Part shown: positions 24,670 to 33,057 of the stretch, in pieces
Layout of the letters: every line of letters begins with the position of its first letter
Numbering within the stretch: position 1 is the first letter of the stretch
DNA from: Streptomyces sp. NBC_00390
GTDB lineage: Bacteria > Actinomycetota > Actinomycetes > Streptomycetales > Streptomycetaceae
Assembly: GCF_036057275.1 (NCBI RefSeq)
Contig: NZ_CP107945.1
Span: forward strand, 4,898,001 to 4,962,000
Direction: 5' to 3'
DNA length: 64,000 bases
Position numbers and translations under genes: made by a program
The notes under the pieces: generated by a model
The model's input: only the letters and a program-made list of their open reading frames with translations
Told to the model about the DNA's origin: nothing
The model's database searches: none

Positions 24670-25686
24670 ATGGCAACCCGTGCCGTCGCCCGTCGGCAGT
24701 CCGATGTTGGGGGCACCTCCAAGGCCGGAGGGTCCGAGAGGGCAAGCAGCGTTCGCGCCGTGGGCGGGGAGATCGCCGACCGCGACCTGGTCGGCATGTA
24801 TCTCGATGAGATCGCGCGTACGCCACTGCTCGACGCCGCCAAGGAGGTCGAGCTTTCCCAGACCATCGAGGCCGGCGTCTATGCCCAGCAGATTCTCGAC
24901 GGTGCAGTGGAGAGCGAGGCAGGGGGCGCCACGCGCGAGGAGCTCGAGGCCCTGGCGGCGCAGGGCGAACGCGCGAAGGACGTCTTCATCCGCTCCAACC
25001 TGCGCCTGGTGGTGGCGGTCGCGCGGCGTTATCCGCGCAGCGGTCTCCCGTTGCTCGACCTCATCCAGGAGGGCAACGCCGGGCTGGTCCGCGCGGTCGA
25101 GAAGTTCGACTACGCGAAGGGCTTCAAGTTCTCGACGTACGCGACATGGTGGATCCGTCAGGCCATCACCCGCTCCATAGCCGACCAGTCCCGCACCATC
25201 CGGCTCCCCGTCCACCTGGTGGAGGAGCTCGGCCGGATCCGCCGTGTCCAGCGTGAGTTCAACAGGGAGCACGGCCGGGACCCCGAGGCCGCGGAGATCG
25301 CGACCGAACTCGGCTCCACGGAGGAGCGGATCGCGGACGTCCTGGACTGGGCCCGTGACCCGGTCAGTCTGAACATGGCGGTGGACGACGCGGGCGAGAC
25401 GCAGTTCGGCGATCTTCTCGAGGACACCTCGGCGGTGTCGCCCGAGCAGTCGGTGCTGACGCTGCTGCGCAGCGAGGAGCTCGACGGCCTGATCGGCAAG
25501 CTCGACCACCGGACGGCATCGATCATCCGCATGCGGTACGGCATCGAGGACGGCCGTGAGCGGACGCTGACGGAGGTCGGCAAGGAGCACGGCCTGACGC
25601 GCGAGCGGATCCGCCAGATCGAGAAGCACGCGCTGCTGGAGCTCAAGCGCATGGCCAGGGACACGGGCTTCGACGCGGCGGCATAA
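24670..25686 (+). CDS. hrdD: Group 2 sigma-70 factor, HrdD-like
   Basis: 338 residues. Region 1.2 DLVGMYLDEIARTPLL; region 2 SNLRLVVAVARRYPRSGLPLLDLIQEGNAGLVRAVEKFDYAKGFKFSTYATWWIRQAI; region 3; region 4.2 TLTEVGKEHGLTRERIRQIEKHALLELKR. No region 1.1, so a principal-like group 2 factor of about HrdD length. The N-terminus RRQSDVGGTSKAGGSERAS contains a short repeat-derived insert (24705-24735). ATG 24670 has AAGGGAG upstream. Distinguishing HrdD from HrdC or HrdA rests on memory of the N-terminal sequence. Confidence 0.85.
   Translation: MATRAVARRQSDVGGTSKAGGSERASSVRAVGGEIADRDLVGMYLDEIARTPLLDAAKEVELSQTIEAGVYAQQILDGAVESEAGGATREELEALAAQGERAKDVFIRSNLRLVVAVARRYPRSGLPLLDLIQEGNAGLVRAVEKFDYAKGFKFSTYATWWIRQAITRSIADQSRTIRLPVHLVEELGRIRRVQREFNREHGRDPEAAEIATELGSTEERIADVLDWARDPVSLNMAVDDAGETQFGDLLEDTSAVSPEQSVLTLLRSEELDGLIGKLDHRTASIIRMRYGIEDGRERTLTEVGKEHGLTRERIRQIEKHALLELKRMARDTGFDAAA
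24705..24735 (+). repeat. Degenerate copy of the hairpin repeat in hrdD (copy C)
   Basis: GTTGGGGGCACCTCC, AAGG, CCGGAGGGTCC keeps the left half (TGGGGGCACCTCC) and a shortened right arm of the element seen at 9325. It is in frame and encodes VGGTSKAGGS in the variable N-terminus before region 1.2. Confidence 0.5.
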
Positions 25687-25716
25687 GGGTGGCGGCGTAA
25701 GGGGTCCGGCGACAGG

Positions 25717-25744
25717 CGGCCCCGGGGCGTACTCCCCGGGGCCG
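25717..25744. terminator. Bidirectional terminator hairpin
   Basis: Perfect 11-bp stem CGGCCCCGGGG with CCCCGGGGCCG around CGTACT, between the convergent hrdD and WYL regulator genes. Confidence 0.8.
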
Positions 25745-25826
25745 TCGATCTGGTGCCGCGTCGCGGGCAGGGTGCGTCGGCGGCCACGGCGGGGCGCCGG
25801 CAGCTGCCGGGGAGCCGGTCGCGTGG

Positions 25827-26789
25827 TCAGCTGGTGGCCCGCGTCAGCCGGGTCGCCAGATCCGTGACGTAGTCGCGCAGTGCCGCCGGGCCGTGAACCG
25901 TGAACTCGCAGTCCACCAGCGCCAGCCGCAGTGCGAGCCACTCCACCGAGTCCGCCGCCCGCGCGCGCAGCCGGCAGGTCTCGTCGCCGGTCGCGACCGG
26001 CGATCCCAGGGTCTCCGGCAGCCGCGCCGCCACGTACGACGCCGGGGCCGCGAAGCTCACGTCGAGCTCATGCTCCGGCTGGCGCCTCGACATCGAGTGG
26101 CGCAGCAGCTCCATCGCGTCGTCCCCCGACGGCACCTCCCGCGGGGTGAACCGCGCACCCGTGGCGAACGGCTCAGCGACCCGGTCCACGCGGAACGTAC
26201 GCCAGTCCTCCCGGCCCAGGTCGTACGCGACGAGGTACCACCGGCGCCCCGTCGAGACCAGGCGGTACGGCTCGACCTGCCGGCGCGAGTCGGACCCGTC
26301 CCCCGCGCGGTACGCGAACCGGAGCCGCTCCCTCGCGGTCACCGTGCCCGCGATCACCGTCAGCGTTCTTGGGTCGATCGTCGCGCCGTCGCCCCTGGTG
26401 AGCGGGATCGTCGCGGCCTGGAGCGTGGTGACCCGGTGGCGCAGCCGGGACGGCAGCACCTGTTCCAGTTTGGCCAGGGCCCGCACCGAAGCCTCTTCGA
26501 TGCCCTCGATGGCATGGCCCGCTCCGGCCCGCAGCCCGACCGCGATCGCGACGGCCTCCTCGTCGTCGAGGAGCAGTGGCGGCATGGCGGCGCCCGCGAC
26601 CAGGCGGTATCCGCCGACCGAGCCTCGTGTCGCCTCGACCGGGTAGCCGAGGTCGCGCAGCCGGTCGATGTCCCGCCGGATCGTGCGCTGGCTGACGTCG
26701 AGGCGCTCGGCGAGCTCGCTGCCGGGCCACTCGCGCGGGGTCTGAAGGAGCGAGAGCAGATTCAACAGTCGTGCCGGGGTGTCGGTCAT
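25827..26789 (-). CDS. WYL-domain transcriptional regulator (YafY/DeoR-like HTH)
   Basis: 320 residues. N-terminal winged helix RLLNLLSLLQ with SGSELAERLDVSQRTIRRDIDRLRDLGYPVEA-type pattern; GGYRLVAG; central WYL domain with GRRWYLVAYDLGREDWRTFRVDRV; C-terminal WCX extension. WYL domains sense nucleic-acid or small ligands. Divergent from a DHA2 exporter, with a perfect palindrome between them, so it probably represses or activates that exporter. Confidence 0.9.
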   Translation of the reverse strand: MTDTPARLLNLLSLLQTPREWPGSELAERLDVSQRTIRRDIDRLRDLGYPVEATRGSVGGYRLVAGAAMPPLLLDDEEAVAIAVGLRAGAGHAIEGIEEASVRALAKLEQVLPSRLRHRVTTLQAATIPLTRGDGATIDPRTLTVIAGTVTARERLRFAYRAGDGSDSRRQVEPYRLVSTGRRWYLVAYDLGREDWRTFRVDRVAEPFATGARFTPREVPSGDDAMELLRHSMSRRQPEHELDVSFAAPASYVAARLPETLGSPVATGDETCRLRARAADSVEWLALRLALVDCEFTVHGPAALRDYVTDLATRLTRATS

Positions 26790-26811
26790 GTCACTCAGGA
26801 TGCCCCGCGAC

Positions 26812-26830
26812 TAGGTCATGAGCTGACCTA
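26812..26830. promoter_or_regulatory. WYL regulator operator candidate
   Basis: TAGGTCA-TGAGC-TGACCTA is a perfect 7-bp inverted repeat in the 60-bp gap between the WYL gene and the divergent exporter. It sits close enough to both starts to overlap both promoters. Confidence 0.65.
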
Positions 26831-26852
26831 TATGGACTCTAGTTTTCTTCCT

Positions 26853-28370
26853 ATGAGTTCACAGCCCGCCGTAACGGATACGGCATCAGACCGCCGTCGC
26901 TGGATAGCCCTCGCCATCGTGATGACCGCGGCCTTCATGGACCTGGTCGACGTCACCATCGTCAATATCGCGATTCCCAGCATCAAGGGGGATCTCGGCG
27001 CGTCCTTCGGCGCGATCCAGTGGATCACGGCGGGCTACGCCCTCGCGTTCGCCGCCGGTCTGATCACGGGCGGCCGGCTCGGTGACATCTACGGCCGCAA
27101 GCGGCTGTTCCTGATCGGCATCACCGGCTTCACACTCGCCTCCGCGCTCTGCGGTTTCGCCGCGAACGAGGAGATGCTGATCGCCTCCCGCCTGCTGCAG
27201 GGCGCGACGGCCGCGCTGATGGTGCCGCAGGTGCTGGCGATCATCCATGTCACCTTCCCCGCCCATGAGCGCGGCAAGGTCTTCGGCATGTTCGGCGCGA
27301 TCATCGGCCTCGGCGCGGTGTCCGGGCCGCTGCTCGGCGCGCTGCTGACCCAGTGGAACCTCTTCGGTCTCGAGTGGCGTCCGATCTTCTTGATCAACCT
27401 GCCGGTGGGCATCGCGGGTCTGCTGCTGGGCCGCAAGTTCATCACCGAGTCCCGGGCCCCCAAGGCGCTGCGGCTCGACCTGGTGGGTGTCGCGATGGTG
27501 ACGCTCGCGCTGCTGATGCTCATCTACCCCCTGACCCGCGGGCATGAGCTGGGCTGGCCGCTGTGGGGCCACCTGTGCATGGCCGGCAGCGTGCTGGTGT
27601 TCGCCGCGTTCGTGGTCTACGAGAAGTACAAGACGCGCAAGGACGGTTCGCCGCTGGTCGAGCTGTCGCTGTTCAAGGTGAAGAGCTTCGCCGCCGGTGT
27701 CGCCGTCCAGCTGACCTTCGGCATCGTGATGGGCATCTTCTTCCTGGTCTGGACGCTGTACATGCAGGTCGGACTCGGCTGGAGTCTGCTGAAGGCGGGT
27801 CTGACCGGGGTGCCGTTCTCGATAGCGGTCTCCGCGGCGGCCGGGATGTCCGTTCAGATGCTGGTCCCGCGCTTCGGCCGGAAGGTGCTGCAGGCGGGCG
27901 CCGCGATCATGGCCTCCGGTCTGCTGATCTACATATGGGAGGCCGGCCGCTACGGCACCGGCATCCACCCCTGGCAGATGATCCTGCCGCTGGTGGTCAT
28001 GGGTGTGGGAATGGGGCTGATCGTGGCGCCGCTGACGGACGCGGTGCTCTCGGACGTCCCGCGCGAGCACGCCGGCTCGGCGTCCGGTCTGATCAACACG
28101 ACCGGCCAGATGGGCATGGCGCTCGGTCTCGGCCTGGTGTCGGTGGTCTTCTTCGGATCGGTCGACGAGGAGCGGATCATGCCGAACGGGATCGGCAAGG
28201 CGTACGCGGAGGCGTTCCAGAACTCGCTGTGGTGGGTGGCCGCGGTGCTGGCCGTGATCTTCGTGGTGATGTTCGCCCTGCCGGCCCGCCCCAAGCAGCA
28301 TGTGGAGGGCGCGGAGGACGAGCCCGAGCCGGTGAAGGGCACCGAGCCGGAGCCGGTACTCGCGCACTGA
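26853..28370 (+). CDS. MFS exporter, DHA2 family
   Basis: About 505 residues and 14 hydrophobic segments. LVDVTIVNIAIPSIKGDLGA in helix 1, motif A GGRLGDIYGRKR, and GAIIGLGAVSGPLLGALL for motif C. The C-terminus is a charged EDEPEPVKGTEPEPV tail. Two in-frame ATGs (26832, 26853) lack a Shine-Dalgarno sequence; the leader would be very short given the operator ending at 26830. Regulation by the divergent WYL protein is inferred. Confidence 0.88.
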   Translation: MSSQPAVTDTASDRRRWIALAIVMTAAFMDLVDVTIVNIAIPSIKGDLGASFGAIQWITAGYALAFAAGLITGGRLGDIYGRKRLFLIGITGFTLASALCGFAANEEMLIASRLLQGATAALMVPQVLAIIHVTFPAHERGKVFGMFGAIIGLGAVSGPLLGALLTQWNLFGLEWRPIFLINLPVGIAGLLLGRKFITESRAPKALRLDLVGVAMVTLALLMLIYPLTRGHELGWPLWGHLCMAGSVLVFAAFVVYEKYKTRKDGSPLVELSLFKVKSFAAGVAVQLTFGIVMGIFFLVWTLYMQVGLGWSLLKAGLTGVPFSIAVSAAAGMSVQMLVPRFGRKVLQAGAAIMASGLLIYIWEAGRYGTGIHPWQMILPLVVMGVGMGLIVAPLTDAVLSDVPREHAGSASGLINTTGQMGMALGLGLVSVVFFGSVDEERIMPNGIGKAYAEAFQNSLWWVAAVLAVIFVVMFALPARPKQHVEGAEDEPEPVKGTEPEPVLAH

Positions 28371-28400
28371 TACTCGTGCACTGGCGGGCCGAACCCGCCC

Positions 28401-28432
28401 GATGCCCGCGTCACTTCGGTGCCGCGGGCATC
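28401..28432. terminator. Bidirectional terminator hairpin
   Basis: GATGCCCGCG pairs perfectly with CGCGGGCATC, with an inner CAC-TTCG-GTG tetraloop stem. Lies between the convergent MFS and DUF6227-type genes. Confidence 0.8.
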
Positions 28433-28455
28433 GTCGTGTCATGACGGCGACGAGG

Positions 28456-29271
28456 TCAGCGACGCACCTGCGCGCGGAGCTCCATCGCCTCGCGGGCGGT
28501 GTGCTCGGTGTCGTACACCTCGCACATATGGCGGCCGTCCGGGGTCGCCGTGTGCTCGACCTCCCACAGGCTCGTCTCCGTGCCGTCGAGCAGCAGGAAC
28601 GCGTGCTCGTAGAGCGTGAAGCCCGCGTCCTTGCCCGCCACCCGGAACTGGCGGCCGAAGACCTGCGTGATGTGGTGGGCGAAGGCGGCCCGCAGCCGGC
28701 TCGCCGTCTCCTCGCCCGGCCGGTCCGCGTTCTCCGCGCGGCGCAGTACGCGGCGGGCGTGGTCCGCGGAGTCGTCGGGCACGTACCTCGGCGGGAGCGG
28801 GGCCGGGGGAGCGCACATCAGCGAGGCGAGCAGCTCCAGATCGGCGTCCAGGTCCGAGCCCATGCCCTCCTCGTCCGGGCCGCCGGGGCGGGCGAGGAAC
28901 CCGGAGCCCGCGAACCCCGGGAAGCCGGCCGGCAGACGTGACGCGGCGAGGCGGGCCTCGCACTCGTCGGCGTAGGTCTCGTACTCGTCCGCGGCGTCCG
29001 GTCCGGTGCTGTGGACGAGCTCCCACAGCGTGAGCGAACTGCCGTCGCTGAGCAGATACGTGTGCCGGTAGGTGGCGCGGTGCAGTCCCGTGCTGTGGTG
29101 CGAGGAATGCAGCGAACTGGCGTGCGCCAGCGCCGACTCGAGCCGCTCGACCGTCTTGTCGGGCAGATCGAAGGAGTTGAGCGCCCGGCCCAGGAGTCGC
29201 TCGAGGTGCAGCTCGGTTGTCTCGTACGGTTCGTCGTGCTCGTCGCTCTGTCCGGTCGGCTCGTTCAACAT
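28456..29271 (-). CDS. DUF6227-type Streptomyces protein, unknown function
   Basis: 271 residues from ATG 29271 (MLNEPTGQ). Features: PYETTELHLERLLGRALNSFDLPDKTVERLESALAHA, then two related segments, HTYLLSDGSSLTLWELVHSTG and HAFLLLDGTETSLWEVEHTAT, showing an internal duplication, each followed by a helix rich in charged residues. No signal peptide or membrane helix. The name DUF6227 is from memory of Streptomyces annotations. Function unknown. Confidence 0.75.
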   Translation of the reverse strand: MLNEPTGQSDEHDEPYETTELHLERLLGRALNSFDLPDKTVERLESALAHASSLHSSHHSTGLHRATYRHTYLLSDGSSLTLWELVHSTGPDAADEYETYADECEARLAASRLPAGFPGFAGSGFLARPGGPDEEGMGSDLDADLELLASLMCAPPAPLPPRYVPDDSADHARRVLRRAENADRPGEETASRLRAAFAHHITQVFGRQFRVAGKDAGFTLYEHAFLLLDGTETSLWEVEHTATPDGRHMCEVYDTEHTAREAMELRAQVRR

Positions 29272-29375
29272 GGGTCTCCAGGCCGTCGCCACACGTCACT
29301 TGCTGATTGCTAAACGTAGCGTCTGGGTCTGACAGCGCGTCCCGGGTTCGGCAAAACGAAGCGGCGCGAGGTGCG

Positions 29376-30437
29376 TCACTCGACGCCGTACAGCTCCCCG
29401 TACGACGGAAACGTGCCGCCCGGCCCGTCGACGCTGCGCGCCGCCAGCACCGCTCGTACGATCGCCCGGGTCACCACGTCCGCGCCCGCGGCCAGCACTT
29501 CGTTGAGGGCCAGGGGGTCGGCCGGGTCGAGGCGGGCGGTCCCCGTGGCGAGCGCGAAGACCGTGTCGCCGTCGTTGAGGAGATGGACCGGCCGTACGGC
29601 GCGCGCGATGCCGTCGTGCGCCGTGCCTGCCAGCTTCTGCGCCTGGGCGCGGGTCAGATCGGCGTCCGTGGCGACCACGGCCAGCGTGGTGTTCAGCGGC
29701 GCCGGTCCGTTGTTCTCGCGTGCCTCGGCCAGCCGCAGCTGCGCCGCCGCGTGGACGGCCGCGGGCGGCGTCGCGACGCGCTCGGCGAGCTCGGCCACGT
29801 AACTGCCGTACAGGGCGCCCGTCCGCGGATCGACCGCCGAGCCCGCCGCGTTCGCCACCACCAGCGCGGCGACCGTGATCCCGGACTCCAGGGCCGTGCT
29901 CGCGCTGCCGATGCCGCCTTTGAACTGCCCGACGACCGCGCCGGTCCCGGCTCCCACGCCGCCCTGCGCGACGGGTGCGCCCTCGGCCGTGGCCGCCGCC
30001 GCCTCGACCGCGGCGCGCCCGGTCGCCGCATCGGGTCTGGCCCGCCAGTCGCCACCGCGCCCCAGGTCGAAGACGCATGCGGCCGGGACCACCGGAACCA
30101 CCTGCGAGGGGTCCTGTCCGACCCGTACACCGCGGCCCTGCTCCTCCAGCCAGGCCATCACGCCGGCGGCCGCGTCCAGCCCGAAGGCGCTGCCGCCCGT
30201 CAGCACCACCGCCTCGATGCGCTGGACCAGATTGCGGGGGTCGAGCGCATCGGTCTCCCGGGTGCCCGGTCCGCCGCCCCGTACGTCCACGGCTGCCACC
30301 GCCCCGCCCTCGGGCGCGAGGACGACGGTCGTGCCGCTGAGCGCACGGTCCCCGGGAACCTGCGCGTGACCGACTTTCAGGCCCCGCACATCGGTGAGCC
30401 CGTCCGTCGCCGCGTCATTCCTGTCCATAACGGCCAT
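29376..30437 (-). CDS. P1-family (DmpA/ThnT-like) aminopeptidase
   Basis: 353 residues. An Ntn-hydrolase-type self-processing enzyme: GTTVVLAPEGG, GGSAFGLDAAAGVM, VGAGTGAVVGQFKGGIGSAS and LNTTLAVVATDA, where autocleavage is expected between Asn249 and Thr250. Members cleave N-terminal residues from small or beta-peptides. Start ATG 30437 lacks a Shine-Dalgarno sequence but lies only 5 nt after the LtrA gene stop, so it is probably translated by coupling. Confidence 0.85.
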   Translation of the reverse strand: MAVMDRNDAATDGLTDVRGLKVGHAQVPGDRALSGTTVVLAPEGGAVAAVDVRGGGPGTRETDALDPRNLVQRIEAVVLTGGSAFGLDAAAGVMAWLEEQGRGVRVGQDPSQVVPVVPAACVFDLGRGGDWRARPDAATGRAAVEAAAATAEGAPVAQGGVGAGTGAVVGQFKGGIGSASTALESGITVAALVVANAAGSAVDPRTGALYGSYVAELAERVATPPAAVHAAAQLRLAEARENNGPAPLNTTLAVVATDADLTRAQAQKLAGTAHDGIARAVRPVHLLNDGDTVFALATGTARLDPADPLALNEVLAAGADVVTRAIVRAVLAARSVDGPGGTFPSYGELYGVE

Positions 30438-30442
30438 GCATA

Positions 30443-31666
30443 TCACCGTAGTTGGGGTCGGGTGGGACGGGCGTGACGGGTGGTGAGCGTCACACCGGCC
30501 GCGACGGTCGCGGCGGAGACCAGTCCGGCGGCGAACACCGCCCACTGACCTGCGAAGGTGCAGGCCAGGATGGCCAGCCCGCACATCGGCAGTGTCAGTT
30601 GCTCCGCCACGCCGCGCTTGAAATGGCGGGAGTGCAGCGCCCACACGACCAGGACGAAGGCCGCGGCCGGGATCGTGACGGTGGCCGCCGCGGCGGTGGT
30701 GGAGACATGGGCCTTGTGGACCGCCTCCTCCACCGCGACCTCCAGGCCCGCTCCGATGGCGGCGGCCGAAGCGAAGATCAGGAGATGCCCGTAACCCCAG
30801 GGAATGGCCTCACGGTTGGAGTTGAGCCGCTCGTGGGCAGGCACCGCGAAGTAGACCCACCAGGCGGAGAAGACGATGAGAAGTCCGCCGCACGCGATCG
30901 GCAGCAGCTCGAACACGGCATCGGTCTCGTCGAGCGCGGACTGCACACCGGTGGTGGCCGCGTACATCGTCTCGCCCAGCACGATCAGGGTGAACAGGCC
31001 GTACCGCTCGACGATGTGGTGCGGGTGCCACGAGGTCTGGTGGTCCCGCTCGGCGATCACCGGAACCAGGAGTTCGGCCACCACCGCAACCAGGAACAGC
31101 CAGCGCCGCATGCCTTCGGGGGCGGCCAGCAGCGCCACCCAGGCCGCCTGGCAGATGACGAGGCCGGCCGCGTAGCGGGTATTGGTGCGGCGGGCAGGCC
31201 CCGGCGGCTCGGATGCGGCGGCACGCAGCCACTGGGCGGTCAGGGCGACCCGCATCAGCAGATAGCCGATGACGGCGATGGTCCAGTCGTTGTCCGCGAA
31301 GGCACGCGGCACGCCGGCCGCGTAGACCAGCACGCCGCTGATCTGGATGAACGTCGCGAGGCGGTACGGCACGTCGTCGCAGTCGTAGGCGGACGCGAAC
31401 CAGGTGAAGTTCATCCAGGCCCACCACACGCCGAAGAACACATAGCCGTAGCCGAGGATGCCGGTGGCGTAATGCCCCTCGGCGAGGGCGTGCACCAGCT
31501 GCACCCCGGCCTGGCCGACCGCCACGACGAAGCAGAGGTCGAAGAACAGCTCCAGCGGTGTCGCCGCACGATGAGGTTCGGCGCGGCTGCGGGCCTTCAT
31601 ACGGCGCAGCGGTCGGGAGGCCGGGCCCACTCCTGCGCGAGGGTCCGGTGCGGGGGCGGACGTCAT
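30443..31666 (-). CDS. LtrA-family membrane protein
   Basis: 407 residues with about ten to twelve hydrophobic helices. N-terminal PLELFFDLCFVVAVGQAGVQLVHAL and central WHPHHIVERYGLFTLIVLGETMYAATTGV match the low-temperature-requirement A family (function not settled). ATG 31666 (MTSAPAP) is the likely start. The stop lies 5 nt before the start of the P1 peptidase gene, forming a two-gene operon. Confidence 0.85.
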   Translation of the reverse strand: MTSAPAPDPRAGVGPASRPLRRMKARSRAEPHRAATPLELFFDLCFVVAVGQAGVQLVHALAEGHYATGILGYGYVFFGVWWAWMNFTWFASAYDCDDVPYRLATFIQISGVLVYAAGVPRAFADNDWTIAVIGYLLMRVALTAQWLRAAASEPPGPARRTNTRYAAGLVICQAAWVALLAAPEGMRRWLFLVAVVAELLVPVIAERDHQTSWHPHHIVERYGLFTLIVLGETMYAATTGVQSALDETDAVFELLPIACGGLLIVFSAWWVYFAVPAHERLNSNREAIPWGYGHLLIFASAAAIGAGLEVAVEEAVHKAHVSTTAAAATVTIPAAAFVLVVWALHSRHFKRGVAEQLTLPMCGLAILACTFAGQWAVFAAGLVSAATVAAGVTLTTRHARPTRPQLR

Positions 31667-31932
31667 CGGCCCAGCACAGCAGAGCAGGGGGCCACTGCCC
31701 GGTGGGACGCGCGCGCCGCCGCGCCCGGTCACTCGGTCACCGCGCACGCCGCCCGGTCCGATGGTCTCGAGGTCGTGAGGTCCGGGGGCCCCGGAGGCCC
31801 GGGATCTGCGCCGCGCGGGGCCGAATCCAGCTGAGCGAGGAGCCGTCTGAGCGACGAGCCATCTGAGGGACGAGCTCACTCCGCCGACCGGCAAAAGGGG
31901 TCAAAGGGTATGTGCGGCCCTACCGTGGCCCC

Positions 31933-33057
31933 GTGACCGAGCCACCGGAGCCCCCCGACGACGTACCGGCGAAGCCGTCCGCGCGGCCGACCGAGCCGCC
32001 CCCGCCCCCCGCGGCCGGGTCCGACTCGGCCCGCCCGCTTCCCGTCCACCTGCGCGCGACGGCGGCCGGCAGCATGGTGTCCGTACTGCTGATTCTGGCG
32101 ATCGTCTTCGGCAGCCGACTGCTGAAGGACTTCGACGCAGCCCTTCTGCCCTACGCCGTCGCCACGGTCTTCCTCGCCTTCGGCGTGGCCCACCGGTACA
32201 CCGTGTGGGTCTCCTCTCCCGGAGCACGCCGGCTCTTCAAGCAGAGTCGGCGCAGTCTCCTCTCGGTCGAGAACTTCCGCCGCGCCCCCGTTGCACTGCC
32301 GAAGATGATCGCCACCTATCTCGGCTTCCAGAAGTTCCTCGGCGCCCGCTCGCACGCCCGCTGGGCCGCCCACCAGCTGATCTTCTGGGGCTGCATCCTC
32401 GCCGCGCTGATCACCTTTCCGCTGACCTGGGGCTGGTTCACCTTCACCTCGAACACCGGGTCCGGTCCCGGCTACGAGATGCGGATCTGGGGCCTGGAAG
32501 TGATCGGCTTCGATGCGCTCGGCTTCTTCGGCTGGGTCATGTTCCACGGCCTGGACCTTGCGGCGGTCCTTGTCATCCCCGGCGCCTCGTACTTCCTGTG
32601 GCGGCGGATGAAGGACCGCGGCGCCATCACCGGCCAGCGTTTCGCCTATGACCTGGTCCCGCTGATCGCTCTGATCGTCATCTCCGTGACAGGGCTGCTC
32701 CTCACTTTCTCGTCGATCTTTCTGAACGGTGGCGGCTACGAGTTCCTGGCGATCCTGCACATGGTGTCGGTGGTCTTCACGCTCATCTACATCCCGTTCG
32801 GCAAGTTCTTCCACATCGTCCAGCGGCCGGCCGCGGTCGGCATGCAGCTGTTCAAGTACACGGCCCGCCAGGACGAGCAGATCTTCACCTGCCGCCGCTG
32901 CGCCCTGCCCATCGACACGGCCCCTTATGTCGAGAACCTCAGAGGCACCATGCGCGACCTGAAGCTCGACTTCGACCAGTGGGCCGAGTACTGCCCGCGC
33001 TGCAAGCGCGTCCTGCGGGGCACCGCGTATCTCACCCAAGTGAAGAAGGGCTACTAG
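31933..33057 (+). CDS. Membrane subunit of molybdoenzyme complex, NarI/cytochrome-b-like
   Basis: About 374 residues. A Pro-rich N-terminus is followed by about six membrane helices, with His residues positioned for heme (ARWAAHQL, MFHGLDLA, AILHMVSVVF, KFFHIVQ) in the style of respiratory gamma subunits. The C-terminus is cytoplasmic with FTCRRCALPID and YCPRCKRVLRG, a four-cysteine zinc-ribbon or FeS-like unit. It should connect the quinone pool to the molybdoenzyme. GTG 31933 may be leaderless; GTG 31912 is an alternative. Its stop overlaps the GTG of the next gene by one base. Confidence 0.7.
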   Translation: MTEPPEPPDDVPAKPSARPTEPPPPPAAGSDSARPLPVHLRATAAGSMVSVLLILAIVFGSRLLKDFDAALLPYAVATVFLAFGVAHRYTVWVSSPGARRLFKQSRRSLLSVENFRRAPVALPKMIATYLGFQKFLGARSHARWAAHQLIFWGCILAALITFPLTWGWFTFTSNTGSGPGYEMRIWGLEVIGFDALGFFGWVMFHGLDLAAVLVIPGASYFLWRRMKDRGAITGQRFAYDLVPLIALIVISVTGLLLTFSSIFLNGGGYEFLAILHMVSVVFTLIYIPFGKFFHIVQRPAAVGMQLFKYTARQDEQIFTCRRCALPIDTAPYVENLRGTMRDLKLDFDQWAEYCPRCKRVLRGTAYLTQVKKGY

